This document shows positions 42,600 through 53,204 of a stretch of 64,000 bases of DNA, piece by piece. Position 1 is the stretch's first letter; every line of letters begins with the position of its first letter. The translations under genes and the position numbers were made by a program. The stretch spans positions 1,490,286 to 1,554,285 of the forward strand of contig NC_031501.1 in NCBI RefSeq assembly GCF_000237925.1. The letters run 5' to 3'. The notes below the pieces were generated by a model. That model was not told the DNA's origin. It saw nothing but the letters and a program-made list of their open reading frames with translations, and ran no database searches. Source of the DNA: Schistosoma mansoni (lineage: Eukaryota > Platyhelminthes > Trematoda > Strigeidida > Schistosomatidae).

Positions 42600-43040
42600 A
42601 TGTTTTGATTGAGATCATGAATCCATTGATGTTAGATTATTATTGAAAGACCTGGAAGTACTGGATATTCATTTCTCAATCAAGAACTTGACAATCTCTG
42701 CAACCCCATACTGATAATAATCATCATTTGCTTACTAATGATCGGCTTCAAAAAGATCTTTTGGAGTTCTAGTGAGAAGTCGTGACTGTTGGAGTGCAAT
42801 CCGTGTCGAGTAAAGACAGTTATTTACTTTAGACAATAGATGAATAGTTACGGAGTCATTCATGGATCGACTGAATGGTATCGGCTTAGTGGTCTAGAGA
42901 TTACACGTTCGCGTGCGAGATCTTGGATAGGCATTGATGAGGAGTTCGATACTAGGACAAAACAGACGTCCAGTGCTTCTAGGTTTACAATGGTTATCTA
43001 ACAACAATCAATCCATGATCTCACTAAAAATAGACTGATT
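42600..43040 (+). repeat. Old family B dimer
   Basis: A decayed 3' tail (CAATCTCTGCAACCCC, about 42693-42708) runs directly into the 5' start of the next unit (GATAATAATCATCATTTGC at about 42711). That unit has A box GGTCTAGAGATTACACG and a ribozyme remnant near 42928-42980 with an ATGAGGA core and CAAAA for CGAAA. Confidence 0.6.
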
Positions 43041-43199
43041 GTAGAATATTTACTCTATATATGAATAATTTTCTATTGTGATAATTAAGCTTCATTCATG
43101 TAAATGGTTGAGTGTGAAATTGAAAATAATGAATGAAATCCGTTGAAATTATTTACTAAAGCTGTATAATCATATAAATAATGAGACATTAAGTAGGAA

Positions 43200-43375
43200 G
43201 AATATATTTCAGTAGTTGAAATCATCAGTCATTTGAAGCTAGATCACCATAGAAAACCTGGAAGCATTGGACGGCCGTTTCGTCTTATTGTGGAACTCCT
43301 CATCAGTGTGCGTCCACGATCCCGAACCCAGGACCTATCAGTCTCTACGCGCGAGAGCTTGAACAGATTGCCAGG
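43200..43375 (-). repeat. Family B 3' half
   Basis: Inverted tail, then a minus hammerhead at about 43268-43315 whose core reads ATGAGGA (C3 changed). The head is lost. Confidence 0.65.
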
Positions 43376-43604
43376 CGAAACGTTGGATTTACTACAAATT
43401 TCATTCTCTTAGATTTTATAAATATATTCTTCCTATCTAATGTCTCACATTAACTCAGCGCCCAAATACTATGGAACTATTCTATCTAATTTAGACGAAA
43501 GTTCTTACAGTACAAATAATGATCTAGTAAAGTATACTGAGTTTGTTGAAGTAAAAGGAAGAGCATATTTTATGAAATATTCGATGATTTAAATGATCAC
43601 AAGA

Positions 43605-43770
43605 ATGGTTAAGAAGATTTGTATCTCAAGTGGATGACTTTAATGGAGTTTTATTCTTTGAGCTGAATGGTTTAGTCATGGAGCTTTCATCATCCTTCTG
43701 AAACGACATCATCAGCACAAACTTTAGGTATTATCTAACCGTCTCAAAGAACAAAACTCCATCAACATCA
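43605..43770. mobile_element. Small inverted-repeat element (G1 family), copy 2
   Basis: TAATGGAGTTTTATTCTTTG near 43628 and CAAAGAACAAAACTCCATCA near 43743 form the ends. The interior shares CATGGAGCTTTCATCATCCT with the copy at 60495-60610. Confidence 0.65.
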
Positions 43771-43837
43771 TAAGAATGTTATATAATATTTTAGAAATTG
43801 AAAGGAAAATACCAAAATGAAAATATTTCCCTTATAA

Positions 43838-43860
43838 GAAGAAGAAGAAGAAGAAAAAAG
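43838..43860. repeat. (AAG)n microsatellite
   Basis: About six AAG units. Confidence 0.8.
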
Positions 43861-43944
43861 ACAAAGTGATAAACAGTTCATTATACGACTGTGAACGAAT
43901 TGTAAGCATGAACTAAAACTTTGCATATTTTAAAGGTTTCAATA

Positions 43945-44245
43945 ATACTGTGGTGTAGATTACTTATATCCATATAAGTAGTATATGGTAATGATCAGGC
44001 ATAGAATGTATTTCAGCAGAAGATAGATAAGGAACGGACAGGAATGAAGCGCAATTGGTAGGAAAATGAATGAACAATGAAATTAGAGACGATGGACTGA
44101 TATTTACAGAAGGAATAGTCAAGATTGGCACAATTAATTGATAATTTGCAAATTAACTATTTACTGTATGGTTGTCAGATATTCTTCTCTGATACATTTG
44201 ATTTGTCCCCACTCGTGTTCTTGTTCACTACAATACTAGTAGTTT
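43945..44245 (-). repeat. Dispersed repeat D, uninterrupted copy
   Basis: TACTTATATCCATATAAGTA, GAAATTAGAGACGATGGACT, AGTCAAGATTGGCACAATTA, then ACTATTTACTGTATGGTTGT, CCCCACTCGTGTTCTTGTTC. It shows the undivided form of the copy split by family A at 35515. Confidence 0.7.
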
Positions 44246-44574
44246 AAGATTGATCTCCAAATGGAAACAGTAAATACGTAGCATCCTAATTCTTTGATAG
44301 TAATCAGTTGCTTATTATCCTATTGTTTTACTCGTCATACGTTTTCCATTTCTTTTTCTCTAACCTATTTTCATATCATTTTATTCTTTCCTAATCTCTA
44401 GATCACTAAGTAACTTTCTTATCATAATCGAAATCTTTCAATACTATCCTCTTATATTTCAGTAGACTAATATAAATATTAGATCATTGAGGGTATGACT
44501 GTATAACTTCAGTAGATCAGATAGTCTTAGTCTTTTATTTATTACCATCACTAAATTAAGTACTTCTATGAATC

Positions 44575-44670
44575 CGTTGTTCATCTTGTTATGCTAACGA
44601 GGTATGGCAACTTGGACCGATGCATATATGTTCCTGGTTCTACGTTGTAGCTGACTGACTGACTCAGACA
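44575..44670 (-). repeat. Dispersed repeat F, minus copy
   Basis: TGTTCATCTTGTTATGCTAA, GGACCGATGCATATATG and CTACGTTGTAGCTGACTGAC are the reverse complement of 12610-12715. Confidence 0.65.
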
Positions 44671-44844
44671 GTCTAAGAAAAATTCTCGGTGAATTATTTT
44701 CAAACTGAACATAGTCAACTGAATTGTTATTAAATGATTTGGTTCAACATAACGTTTCCTTTTTATGTCCCGGGATCTGATCCCAGTTAGATCATATGAA
44801 TGATTACTGTCGAAATATACATATTCAGAATTCATTCTTGTATT

Positions 44845-44960
44845 TGACTTCTTTTAATTCCGTTATTCATCAATGCAAGTTAAGTCGATGATGATGTACT
44901 AGGTTAGCCAAGATGTATAGTTCGATAACAAACATTCGTATGATCTAATTGGAGTCAGAT
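44845..44960. repeat. Dispersed repeat H, copy 1
   Basis: AATTCCGTTATTCATCAATG, AAGTTAAGTCGATG and CTAATTGGAGTCAGATAAAG recur at 63835-63950. In both places it follows TTCATTCTTGTATTTGA-like text. Confidence 0.55.
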
Positions 44961-45156
44961 AAAGAACACCACATATTAATAGTGTTTATTTATGAAATCA
45001 TATAAAGTTGAAGGTATTATTATTATTAGCTTTATTCAATATTATATTTTTGGTACAATATAGAATTATCAAAAGGGGGTTTTGCGGAGATTTCAGAATT
45101 TTTTATGGTTGACATCATGAGCCAATTGAAGCCAGACCACCAGGGAAAACCTGCAA

Positions 45157-45202
45157 CCACTGGATGGCCGTTTCGTGCTATTGTGGGACTCCTCAGCAAT
45201 GC
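45157..45202 (-). ncRNA. Hammerhead ribozyme (family B, minus arm), core present
   Basis: CTGAGGA, GAAA and an ATC triplet are complete on the minus strand. Stem II has one internal mismatch (GTCC/GCAC) and stem I two. Confidence 0.6.
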
Positions 45203-45454
45203 GCATCAACGATCCCGCCTCAATTTTTTATAGATAGTGGAAGCAGTAAAAAGTGGTGCTCAACAAGGTCTGTTGGGAGATATCAACTCACTTAAGACAA
45301 TTGGTGAAAGGTTGCTCAAACTTCATGGATTGGTTGAAGTTAGACATTAACACCGTTGGATACCGGTCAGCTCAGTGGTCTATCTGTTAAGTGCTCACGC
45401 GCGATACTGATAGGGGTCCTAGGTTCTAACCTCGAGAGGCGGGATCGTGGATGC

Positions 45455-45500
45455 GCATCGCTGAGGAGTCCCACAATAGGACGAAACGGCCATCCAGTGC
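45455..45500 (+). ncRNA. Hammerhead ribozyme (family B), core intact
   Basis: CTGAGGA, stem II GTCC/GGAC around CACAATA, GAAA and the ATC triplet (an allowed NUH). Stem I GCATCG/CAGTGC has one mismatch. Predicted active or weakly active. Confidence 0.75.
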
Positions 45501-45944
45501 TTCCAGGTTTTCCATGTTAGTCTAGCTTCAATCGACTCATGATCTCAACTACATACAATATAGAATTCTCAGCACAAAGTATTTCAACAAGTTCCCGTTT
45601 CTTACTTCCTAGTCGATCCTGACGATAAATATTGAGTGATCGACAGTTAGAAGTGAGCAGTTCAAGAAATCGACATCTAAATAATGTACATTTTTTTCGC
45701 TGTATATTGCCAGCAACCACGATATCTGTGATTGGCCTTTTTGTAACTTATACAACGAAAAGTAGTACAATTTTCACAAACACACCCGAATAGGTTATGC
45801 TGTTAATAGCCATAATGATGTATTAAAACAAATAAAATTAGATAACTTTTTGAAATATCTAGATGATAGGAACAGGTAACCAAGATGCTCAAACAGGCCG
45901 CCATACCATGATCTTTTAAAAAAAAATAGTGCACATTACTTTTA

Positions 45945-46115
45945 AAATCGAGACTGGTAGGTCCCGGGCTCGAATCTCGCGAGTGCGGGATCGTGAATGC
46001 GCACTGCTGAGGAGTCCCATAATAAGATGAAACGACCATCCAGTGGTTGCAGGTTTTCCATGGTGGTCTGGCATCAATTGACTCATAATTTCAACTATGA
46101 CAATTTAAGAGAGAC
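45945..46115 (+). mobile_element. Family B 3' half
   Basis: B box GGGCTCGAATCTCGC, hammerhead 46001-46046 and tail to TTTCAACTATGACAA. Ribozyme core CTGAGGA and GAAA is complete, stem I GCACTG/CAGTGG; stem II is weakened to G-U and one mismatch (GTCC/AGAT). Confidence 0.75.
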
Positions 46116-46385
46116 ACGTGAGCGGAAGGGTGATTTAAGGATTGGATTATGGAAGAGGAATATAATAAACACTTCATATTAACCAAAATAAAGCTAATAT
46201 TCAAAAAAATAAAACAAAAAAAAGGATTACCAAGGTAGTAATAAGTTTATCACTCTCTTTTTGAATACATAGATCCGGTTTGAGTTTTTTTTATCGCGAT
46301 CGCTTCAGCAAATCGGAAAGTAGTTGTACTTCTTTGTTCGCTAATAATTTTGAAAGCATGAGAAATATCAGTGGTGTGCCCGGTG

Positions 46386-46823
46386 TCAAGTAAATGCCAA
46401 GCTATTGCACTGTTGAGAGCCCTGGTCCCTCGCAGCCTCAGTTTTTTTAGGAACATGCTCAGAAATGCGAACATGTACTCTTCTCTTGGTTCTTCCAATG
46501 TATGTGCTTTGGCACGTACATGCAAATTGGTAAATGCAGTTGGATCTACTGAGAAAAGAGGACTTGTTGATTTTAGCTTGTTTGAGTGAGCAGTTAGTTT
46601 CCCACACCGTTGTCAGTTTAGCTAATGGGTAGGTCGCTTTCAACGCAGAATTAAGTCTGTGATTAATTATTCCAGCGATTTCATCTCCTTTGAAATGTAG
46701 GTATAAGAAGCATGTTTTCTTTTCCACTCGATCATACTTTACTTGGCGGTTGGTGTTTGAGCATTTATGGATGAATTTTGCCGGGTATGTGTTTTCACGT
46801 AGGCACTTGGTGATTAAAGCCAT
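46386..46823 (-). pseudogene. GIY-YIG endonuclease domain of the Penelope-like element
   Basis: CIYQFACTCQSTYIGRTKRR with a downstream HVRISEHVPK is the GIY-YIG core of this class (the Tyr pair, the Arg and the His/Glu region). A Cys-containing stretch precedes it (KCSNTNRQVKYD), and SALKATYPLAKLTTVWETNC joins RT to nuclease. Confidence 0.8.
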
Positions 46824-46877
46824 TTCTTCTTCCAGACACTCATTTGAGCAGATTTTGCATGCGCTGTCAAAAAAGGT

Positions 46878-47720
46878 TCATACAATACCCTTTTTGTAAC
46901 TCAATGGACAGAAACTGTAGTAATTGAGATATAATCCACTCCAAGTGTTTTTGTGATGAACGTATCTTTGTAATGTACCCACTGGTGTTCGTCTAATTCC
47001 AATATCTAGGAAATGGAATTTATCTTCGTCTTCATGTTCCATGGTAAATTTTATATCCTTGTGTGCTTTACTAAACAAACTGAGTAGATTGATGGAGTGA
47101 TTGTGATTGTTGCAAGGAAGGAAAGTGTCATCCATGTATCTACAGTAGAGTGTGGTACTGTTGATGGTATGCTTAAGCTTCTTCTGTTTGAGGTTTCCCA
47201 TAAATATGTCGGCTAGAATTGAACCCAAAGGGTTACCCATGGCTACTCCATCAGTTTGACGGTAGAACACATTGTTGAATTTCAATTGTATGTTCTTTGT
47301 ACACAGAAACACGGGCTGTTTAAATTCATGGATTGGTAAGGGTAAAAGTTCATAATATTCACCTATGATCGCTGCCGTTTCATCCAAGGGTATATTTGTG
47401 AAAAGCGATGAGACGTCAAATGAGACCATGAATTTATCAGAAGCATTTATATTATCAAGTTTTTGTACAAATTCAAAACTATCTTTCAGACTATAAGGTG
47501 CTAGTTTCTTGCGGATTGGTTCCAAGCACCTTGTCAGCCAGCGGGCGAGTTTATTAAAGGGTGATTTAATCATAGATATCATTGGTCTTATCGGGATATC
47601 GGTTTTGTGTATTTTGGGTAGGCTGTATAAGTATGGTAATTGTGATCCTTTTGGTTTGAGTTCGTTATATGTATGATTATCTGTTAAATTTTTCATCATC
47701 CGTTTTTTGTTTCCCCTCAC
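46878..47720 (-). pseudogene. Penelope-like reverse transcriptase domain
   Basis: Motifs in order: LPKIHKTDIPIRPM (about residues 34-47), MVSFDVSSLFTNIPL (motif A, about 98-112), DGVAMGNPLGSILAD (motif B, about 157-171), YCRYMDDTFLP (catalytic YMDD-type, about 191-201) and HFLDIGI near 236. KNTWSGLYLNY and PLSYKKGIV close the frame. The catalytic Asp residues are present. The N-terminal part of the family's ORF is missing. Confidence 0.85.
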
Positions 47721-48260
47721 AATTCCAAGTTAGGGCTTGCCTAGTGATGCAGTCTGGTGATTACCTTAATGTATGTCCGATCCACTTCCAACGTTTTTTA
47801 CTAATTTCCTCTTCAGTTGGGAGATGATTTGTTCTCTCCAACAGTAGGTTATTGATGATGGTATCCAGTCAGCAGACATTCAGTATCTTACGTAGGCAAT
47901 GGATTATAAATTATTGTACTATTTTGATGATGGTTGTGGTAGTTTTCCACGTTTCAGCTCCATACAAAAGAACTATCTTTCTTGACGTTTTCATTGAATA
48001 TTGTGATATTGATATTGGTTGACAGACAATTGTTTTGAGTTCTATATTTTCTTCAATTGTCCTTACTTTGCCTATCCTCGCCTTTACGTTTGCATTAGAT
48101 CTTCCCTGTTGATCACTGATGCTGGGCAGGTATGTGGACGTTTCCACATCTTCCAGAGTATCTCCATCAAGTGTGTTTGTGTTCTGTGTGTTGTATTTAA
48201 GGATCTTACTTTTTCTTTTGTGTATATTGAGACCTACTGATGCGGAGGCTGATAATACAT
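47715..48260 (-). mobile_element. RTE-like LINE (RTE-b) RT C-terminal fragment
   Basis: Reads METSTYLPSISDQQGRSNAN, VKARIGKVRTIEENIELKT and KIVLLYGAETWKTTTTII, then frame-shifted [13 protein letters not shown]. It abuts the 5' edge of the Penelope-like element. Confidence 0.75.
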
Positions 48261-48680
48261 TAATTGTATTTATCTACATAATGCAAATATACTCACTGTT
48301 TAATTTCTAGTAGATCTTAAGCTCTAAGACTATCTAAGAGTTTTGTTATTTCCATTGAATCCTTTCTTTCTTTTCAAATCATAATATCTATATCTAATCT
48401 TTTCTATTACTACGAATACTATAGTTGCTTCTATAAGCCTTAGATTTGTTTTAATGATGTTGTCATCTTACTAGACAGATATGATATGGTCACTGGAACC
48501 ATTACACTTAAGTATCAAATTCTACAATGTTTATGATTGACTGATTGACTGACTAACATTAAAATGAAATAAAAATCTGTTCGAATAGCTCCTTAAAATT
48601 TTGAGTGAGCTATTAGTAAGAGTGTTTTTGTGGTGATTTTTAGTGATTTTTTATATATAGTTGAAACAATAACCAGTGGA
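48261..48680. other. AT-rich spacer, nothing recognised
   Basis: No frame, head or shared repeat. Confidence 0.4.
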
Positions 48681-48681
48681 A

Positions 48682-48860
48682 AGCAGAGATGGATAGTGGT
48701 TAGCAGTGGAATCCAGAACGCACGCTTCATCTTATTTGGGACTCGTCAGCTGGATGTACCTGCATCTCAGAGTTGATGTTCACTCTGGGACTCGAACCCA
48801 GTACCCTCGCTTCAAACGCCATCATGTTATCCACTCGGCCACTGAGTCCAACACAGTTTG
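48682..48860 (-). mobile_element. Family A (Sm-alpha-like) retroposon with clear tRNA-like head
   Basis: The minus strand starts GGACTCAGTGGCCGAGTGGA (A box within it), followed by B box GGTTCGAGTCCC and the ribozyme. CTGACGA is intact, but the second strand reads GAAG and the triplet is GTT; inactive. This is the clearest view in the window of the pol III head of family A. Confidence 0.8.
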
Positions 48861-49800
48861 ATCTCAACTATATAAAATTCAATATCTGCAAAATGTTGGG
48901 ATGATATTTTAAAGGATTAATGACTTTATAGTAACTAACTAAGTTATACTTGTGATAATTGAACTGTCAGAAAGAAAATTCAGTCAAATATTCTTTAAAT
49001 ATCAAAAGAATACCCTTTATAATAATAATCTTAATCAGTTGGATTGTGTTTTTGTTGAAGGCGCTGTGTAACTACTAAAAATTTGTGATTTCATCACAAA
49101 TAGATTTTAGCCAGACTAACACTGAAAACAAGAACGTATAAGATAGTTGTGTCTTTCTAGAATGAGCTTATGACCATCTTCCACAATTCTCAATTTACAG
49201 CAGTTTCTGGTGGAAATATACTTTACTGACAATATTCAATGACCTTTAAGATAACCCTTGACAAGGTCATATCCCCCTTTACTCAAACACAATTCCAGAT
49301 GACATACATAACTATAATACATTAAATAGAACCCAAGACAAGGGTTGAGTTAAGAGATTCAGTTAGGAATAATGGTTAAGAATCCAGTAGATAAATGCTT
49401 TCTAGGCATATGAATGAATCTGTTTCCAGATTTTCATTCGATTTTGAACATTAAGAACCTGGAAGTTAATCTCAAGTCCTAACAAATCATGATACCCATT
49501 ATTTAGTTTTCCTCTACTTACTAATTTTCAGTCTTCTGGTCACCAATTCTTGGTGAGTCTCACAGATTCTGTACTGATCTCTTAATAAGATACAAACCTT
49601 CTATTAATCGGATGTCTACTATCTTCAACCTGATTAGTTCATTAGTAGATTATACTCTAATCCATTTCAACTACTGAATAATAATTAATATTTTCTACAA
49701 AGTGATTCTCTTCGGGAATTATTATCATAAGGGATTGTAACTTGTAAAGTAATTAAGTATCTTATCATTGAAGCATATAAAAGAACTAATTGAATTTCGA
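48861..49800. other. Spacer, nothing recognised
   Basis: AT-rich. No frame or shared repeat seen. Confidence 0.4.
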
Positions 49801-49809
49801 TAATGTTGA

Positions 49810-49985
49810 TCATTGAAGCTTGACTAATATGAGTTTAATGTGGATGTGCACTGCTGAGGTGTCTCATAGTAGGACCAAACAACCGTCCGTTGCTTTTAGG
49901 TTTACAATGGTGGTCTTACATCGATCGATTTTTGATCTCAGTCAAAAACTGGACAATCTCCACAACCCCATACTGGAAATAAATT
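49810..49985 (+). repeat. Old family B copy
   Basis: GGATGTGCACTGCTGAGGTG and GGACCAAACAACCGTCC, then GATCTCAGTCAAAAACTGGA and CAATCTCCACAACCCC. Core A9 and G12 are lost. Confidence 0.6.
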
Positions 49986-50079
49986 GTATTGTAGTATGCC
50001 TCAAGATTAACGGATCATAATGAATTTCAATGAAATTCCAAATGATGATGAAGTAGATATTTGAAGTTTAATGAACTTT

Positions 50080-50590
50080 GATTAAACCATGAATTGATCT
50101 TAGTTAAGCTGATGTTTGAAACCAGAAAGCATTTGACAGCTGTTTCATCGAATTAGGTGATTTCTCAGGAGTGGTTAATGAAAATCTCATTGTAATCGAA
50201 ACCTGAACAGTCAGGTCTCACTGCAATCAGTTGACCTCTAGACATGTGCATGTCTAACTTTAATCGGTTCACGATAATAGGCGATAATCTTGAATCGCCT
50301 AAGATGGATAACTCCCTAATACACTATATGATTGAAGTTCAGTGGTCATAGATTTTCACTATAACTCTAGGAATTATACCTTGAAGCCAGTCATTTGTAC
50401 ACACATGTTGAATATTATTATAGGGAATTTGTCAAGTTTGCAGTACTCTTATATTTTTAATCACAAATTCCTATGGCGAGGTCGTGGACATGCACTTCTA
50501 AATGGTCCCTTACTTGAAATAAACAACTTTTCAGTACTTTCTGGATTTTAATGGTGGTCTGCCTAAGGTCAATTCATGATTGAAACTTTG
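50080..50590. repeat. Two very old family B remnants, opposite strands
   Basis: 50080-50290 reads as a minus remnant (CATTTGACAGCTGTTTCATC, GCAATCAGTTGACCTCTAGA) and 50320-50590 as a plus remnant (GAGGTCGTGGACATGCAC, TTTTAATGGTGGTCTGCC). Ribozyme not recognisable. Confidence 0.4.
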
Positions 50591-50744
50591 AAAACCGAAT
50601 ATTAATCAAATACTTATTATATATATTTAACATACCGAGAACATGTCAACATGCTTTCTTTTTGTTCGTCAGTTTGCCAACCACTCATTTCAAGAAGGAA
50701 CATAAAACATCTATTCATACCTTTGTATAAGTATTTGAGTTTTC

Positions 50745-51125
50745 AGAAGGGGTTTTGTGGAGATTTCAGTATTTTCATAGTTGAAATCATGAGTCAATTG
50801 TAGCTAGATCACTTTGGAAAACCTCGAGGCACTGGACGGCCGTTTCGTCCCATTGTGTTACTCCTCATCAGTGTGTATCCACGATCCCACCTCGTGGTAT
50901 GGTTAAAGTTAAACATTAATAGTTCTGGATGCCAGCCAGCTCAGTGGTCTAGCGGTCAATTACTCGTGCGCGAGACTAATAGGTCCTGAGTCGGAATCTT
51001 GCGGGGGCGGGATCGCGGATGCGCACTGCTGAGGAGTCCCACAATAAGACGAAACAATCGTCCAGCGCTTCGAGGTTTTCCATGGTGATCTAGCTTCATT
51101 TGACTCATGATTTCAACTATGAAAA
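50745..51125 (+). mobile_element. Family B foldback retroposon with target duplication
   Basis: TATTTGAGTTTTC (50732-50744) and TATTCGAGTTTTC (51126-51138) flank it. The inverted 3' half carries a dead minus hammerhead (about 50830-50878). The sense half has A box GGTCTAGCGGTCAATTAC, B-box-like GAGTCGGAATC and a plus hammerhead. Confidence 0.8.
51023..51068 (+). ncRNA. Hammerhead ribozyme (family B), core intact
   Basis: CTGAGGA, GAAA and GTC are complete. Stem II GTCC/AGAC has a mismatch only at the loop end; stem I GCACTG/CAGCGC has one mismatch. Confidence 0.65.
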
Positions 51126-51570
51126 TATTCGAGTTTTCCTGTTGTTAGTATTATGAACTGCATTTGATTGATCTTGATTGGCATATGTGAATCTTGAGCA
51201 GATTGCCTTAATATTGCTATAGTTTAAAAGTTTTTTAATAGATGAATTGTAACTAGTAACAGAATCCAAAACTTGAATTTTGTCTTATTTTGGACATATT
51301 AGTTTTATGTAAATATAACTCAATGCTTGTCAACTAACATCCATATCACTCCCTTCCTATCGGTAATCTATAATTGCGTGAATTGACTGTTCAATACTTC
51401 CTAACTTTTTTAAGATAGTTATTTAACTAATTTAAGTTTGTTTTGCAAAACGATAAAATTATCCCCTTCTTTTTCGTTTTCAAAATTATATTGTTTTTAT
51501 GAAATGATGATAAACCCATCCCAAAAATGTATACGACCATCTCTATGTACAGAGTATATAGTCATACAGA
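51126..51570. other. Spacer with a faint family A trace
   Basis: GATTGGCATATGTGAATCTTG and AGATTGCCTTAATATTGC, read in parts, near 51176-51220 resemble the family A tail. Otherwise nothing recognised. Confidence 0.35.
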
Positions 51571-51574
51571 TTAC

Positions 51575-51948
51575 TTACTGACGCCTGTTACACCCAATGG
51601 AGCATAGGCCGCCGACCAGCATTCTCCAACCCACTCACACTATCATGGGCCTTCATTTCTTGTTCTATCCAATTGTTGTTCATTCTTCTCATGTCTATCT
51701 CCGTTTCTTGGAGTAATGTATTCTTTGTTCTTCCTCTTCTCCTTTGGCCTTGGGGATTCCAAATGAGGGTTTACCTTGTGACTCAGTTGGGTACTTTCCT
51801 CAATGTGTGTCCTATCCACTTCCAGCACTTCTTCCTGATTTCTTCCTCCGCTGGATGGAATCTGATTTGTTCTCTCCCACAGTAGGTTGTTGCTGATAAT
51901 GTCTGGCCAACGGATCCGAAGTATTTTGCGTAGAAAACTGTTTGTCAT
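51575..51948 (-). mobile_element. RTE-like LINE (RTE-b) C-terminal fragment
   Basis: The 101-residue minus frame begins NSFLRKILRIRWPDIISNNL, then LWERTNQIPSSGGRNQEEVL. The rest of the C-terminus is out of phase and the ORF end (GLCSIGCNRRQ) lies near 51590. Confidence 0.8.
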
Positions 51949-52645
51949 ACAGATAATAAGGAATATTTGTAGTTTAGTATGAAGATTTTGCAGTGTGCAT
52001 TTCTATCTATCCAGTTCAATTGTAAAACTTCCATTGCTCTACTAGACAACATTATCAGTAGATACTTTAACATAAGCGAGCCGCTGGAGCCTATCCACGG
52101 TTAAACAACACCCTGTTTTGTTAACATGGATTTTGATTGGTTGTTGTCCGTAAGTGTGTTGGTACTACTTCTACATTTAGATTAATTTTCTACTCCTGTG
52201 ACCCGATTCTTGATCTTGGAGTTACTTGTTATTTCCCTTATTGAGGTGACAGGTTGAGTCTAAATCAATGTTTATTGATTTATAAATGATTCGAGTATTA
52301 TGCTTTCAAAAATTATCTAGTTTTCTTTATACTTGCTTTGTTTAATATTCCGATAATCTCCTAGCCAAGTTCATGTTCACAACTGTCCGCACGTATTAAT
52401 ACAAATGAAGATATGTCATGCCTTTTAACAGCTAGCTGGCATTCATGAAATGTTCAACGGAGGAGCTATCTCCTTGTCCAGTTTAATGTTCTGATAGTTG
52501 TTGTCATTCCTCTTGTAAATCTGATCGAGGTATGGAAGCAATCAAAACAGACGAACGAATAAAGGGCTAATAATTGTAGACAACAATTCAAAGAATACCA
52601 TGTCAACAAAACAAGATGTTTGTCATTTGTGAAGAAATCATAACA
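51949..52645. other. Spacer, nothing recognised
   Basis: AT-rich. No repeat shared with the rest of the window was found. Confidence 0.4.
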
Positions 52646-52649
52646 ACTC

Positions 52650-52960
52650 ACTCACAAGTTGGCCTCATTTGAGAATTCATAGAAAATCATGTAGTACTGG
52701 ATAACTCTTTCACTCTAGAACGCTACCTAAACTCGTTCGAAAATCGAACTGAATGCCCTCAAGTCTGTCGATGGTCTTTAGACTATTAAATCACTTAATC
52801 GACATCCAGCATTATACAATCTCAACTTCAATTAATTTATAATATAACATGATATTCATTTAATCTAATTAGTTTTTACTGTTTCACCTGCAACATGTCC
52901 GAACCCCTCAGGTCATGACTTCTCAATAGAATTTCAGGAACTAATCTAGATCCTTGGTTT
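52650..52960 (-). repeat. Very old family B remnant
   Basis: CATGTAGTACTGGATAACTC, TCGATGGTCTTTAGACTATT and CAGGTCATGACTTCTCAATA retain the family order on the minus strand only loosely. Confidence 0.4.
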
Positions 52961-53204
52961 TATAAGTTTTTACTTGCAAGTAGTCCTATAAAAGAGAAAA
53001 ACAGCTATCCAGTGTCCTGTGGTTTCAATAATACCTACAATAAGTCGATTCAGTGAAGAATACCACTTAGGAATTATGCTAAACCTACCGTAAATCTTTC
53101 ATCTATCATTATCATCATAATTAAATAAGAGATTCATAGATTGAACTGTAAACTGTAGACCATGTTCATTGTTAATATGTAAACTTTAATGAGTAAAAAA
53201 ATTA

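Larger units (their letters stand above)
45070..45553 (+). mobile_element. Family B foldback retroposon inserted in a LINE tail
   Basis: TACAATATAGAATT at 45054-45067 and 45554-45567 flanks it. The left arm is the inverted 3' half with a minus hammerhead. The right part is a nearly full sense unit: GAAGCAGTAAAAAGTGGTGC, A box GGTCTATCTGTTAAG, B-box region, plus hammerhead, ending CTCAACTACA. Confidence 0.85.
45010..45775 (-). mobile_element. LINE 3' tail split by a family B foldback
   Basis: Left part 45010-45069 (TTATTATTATTAGCTTTATT, GGTACAATATAGAATT) and right part 45554-45775 belong to the same minus-strand LINE 3' end as 39595-40410. In the right part the minus strand encodes RKKCTLFRCRFLELLTSNCR and RQDRLGSKKRELVEIL before the tail. 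Confidence 0.7.
46250..47720 (-). mobile_element. Penelope-like element: RT plus GIY-YIG endonuclease (Cercyon-like)
   Basis: The minus strand carries a 280-residue RT frame (47720-46878), then a GIY-YIG frame (46823-46386) and a C-terminal frame (46525-46250). Penelope-like elements use a telomerase-like RT and a GIY-YIG nuclease; Cercyon is the named schistosome member, which I suggest but cannot prove. The 5' end is lost at the junction with an RTE-like fragment at about 47715. Two frame changes separate the pieces. Confidence 0.85.

Noticed and set aside
48682-48860. Possible tRNA gene
   Set aside because: A and B boxes are good, but no acceptor stem or anticodon arm closes, and the unit continues into a hammerhead. 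It is a tRNA-derived retroposon head. The same applies to the family B and C heads.
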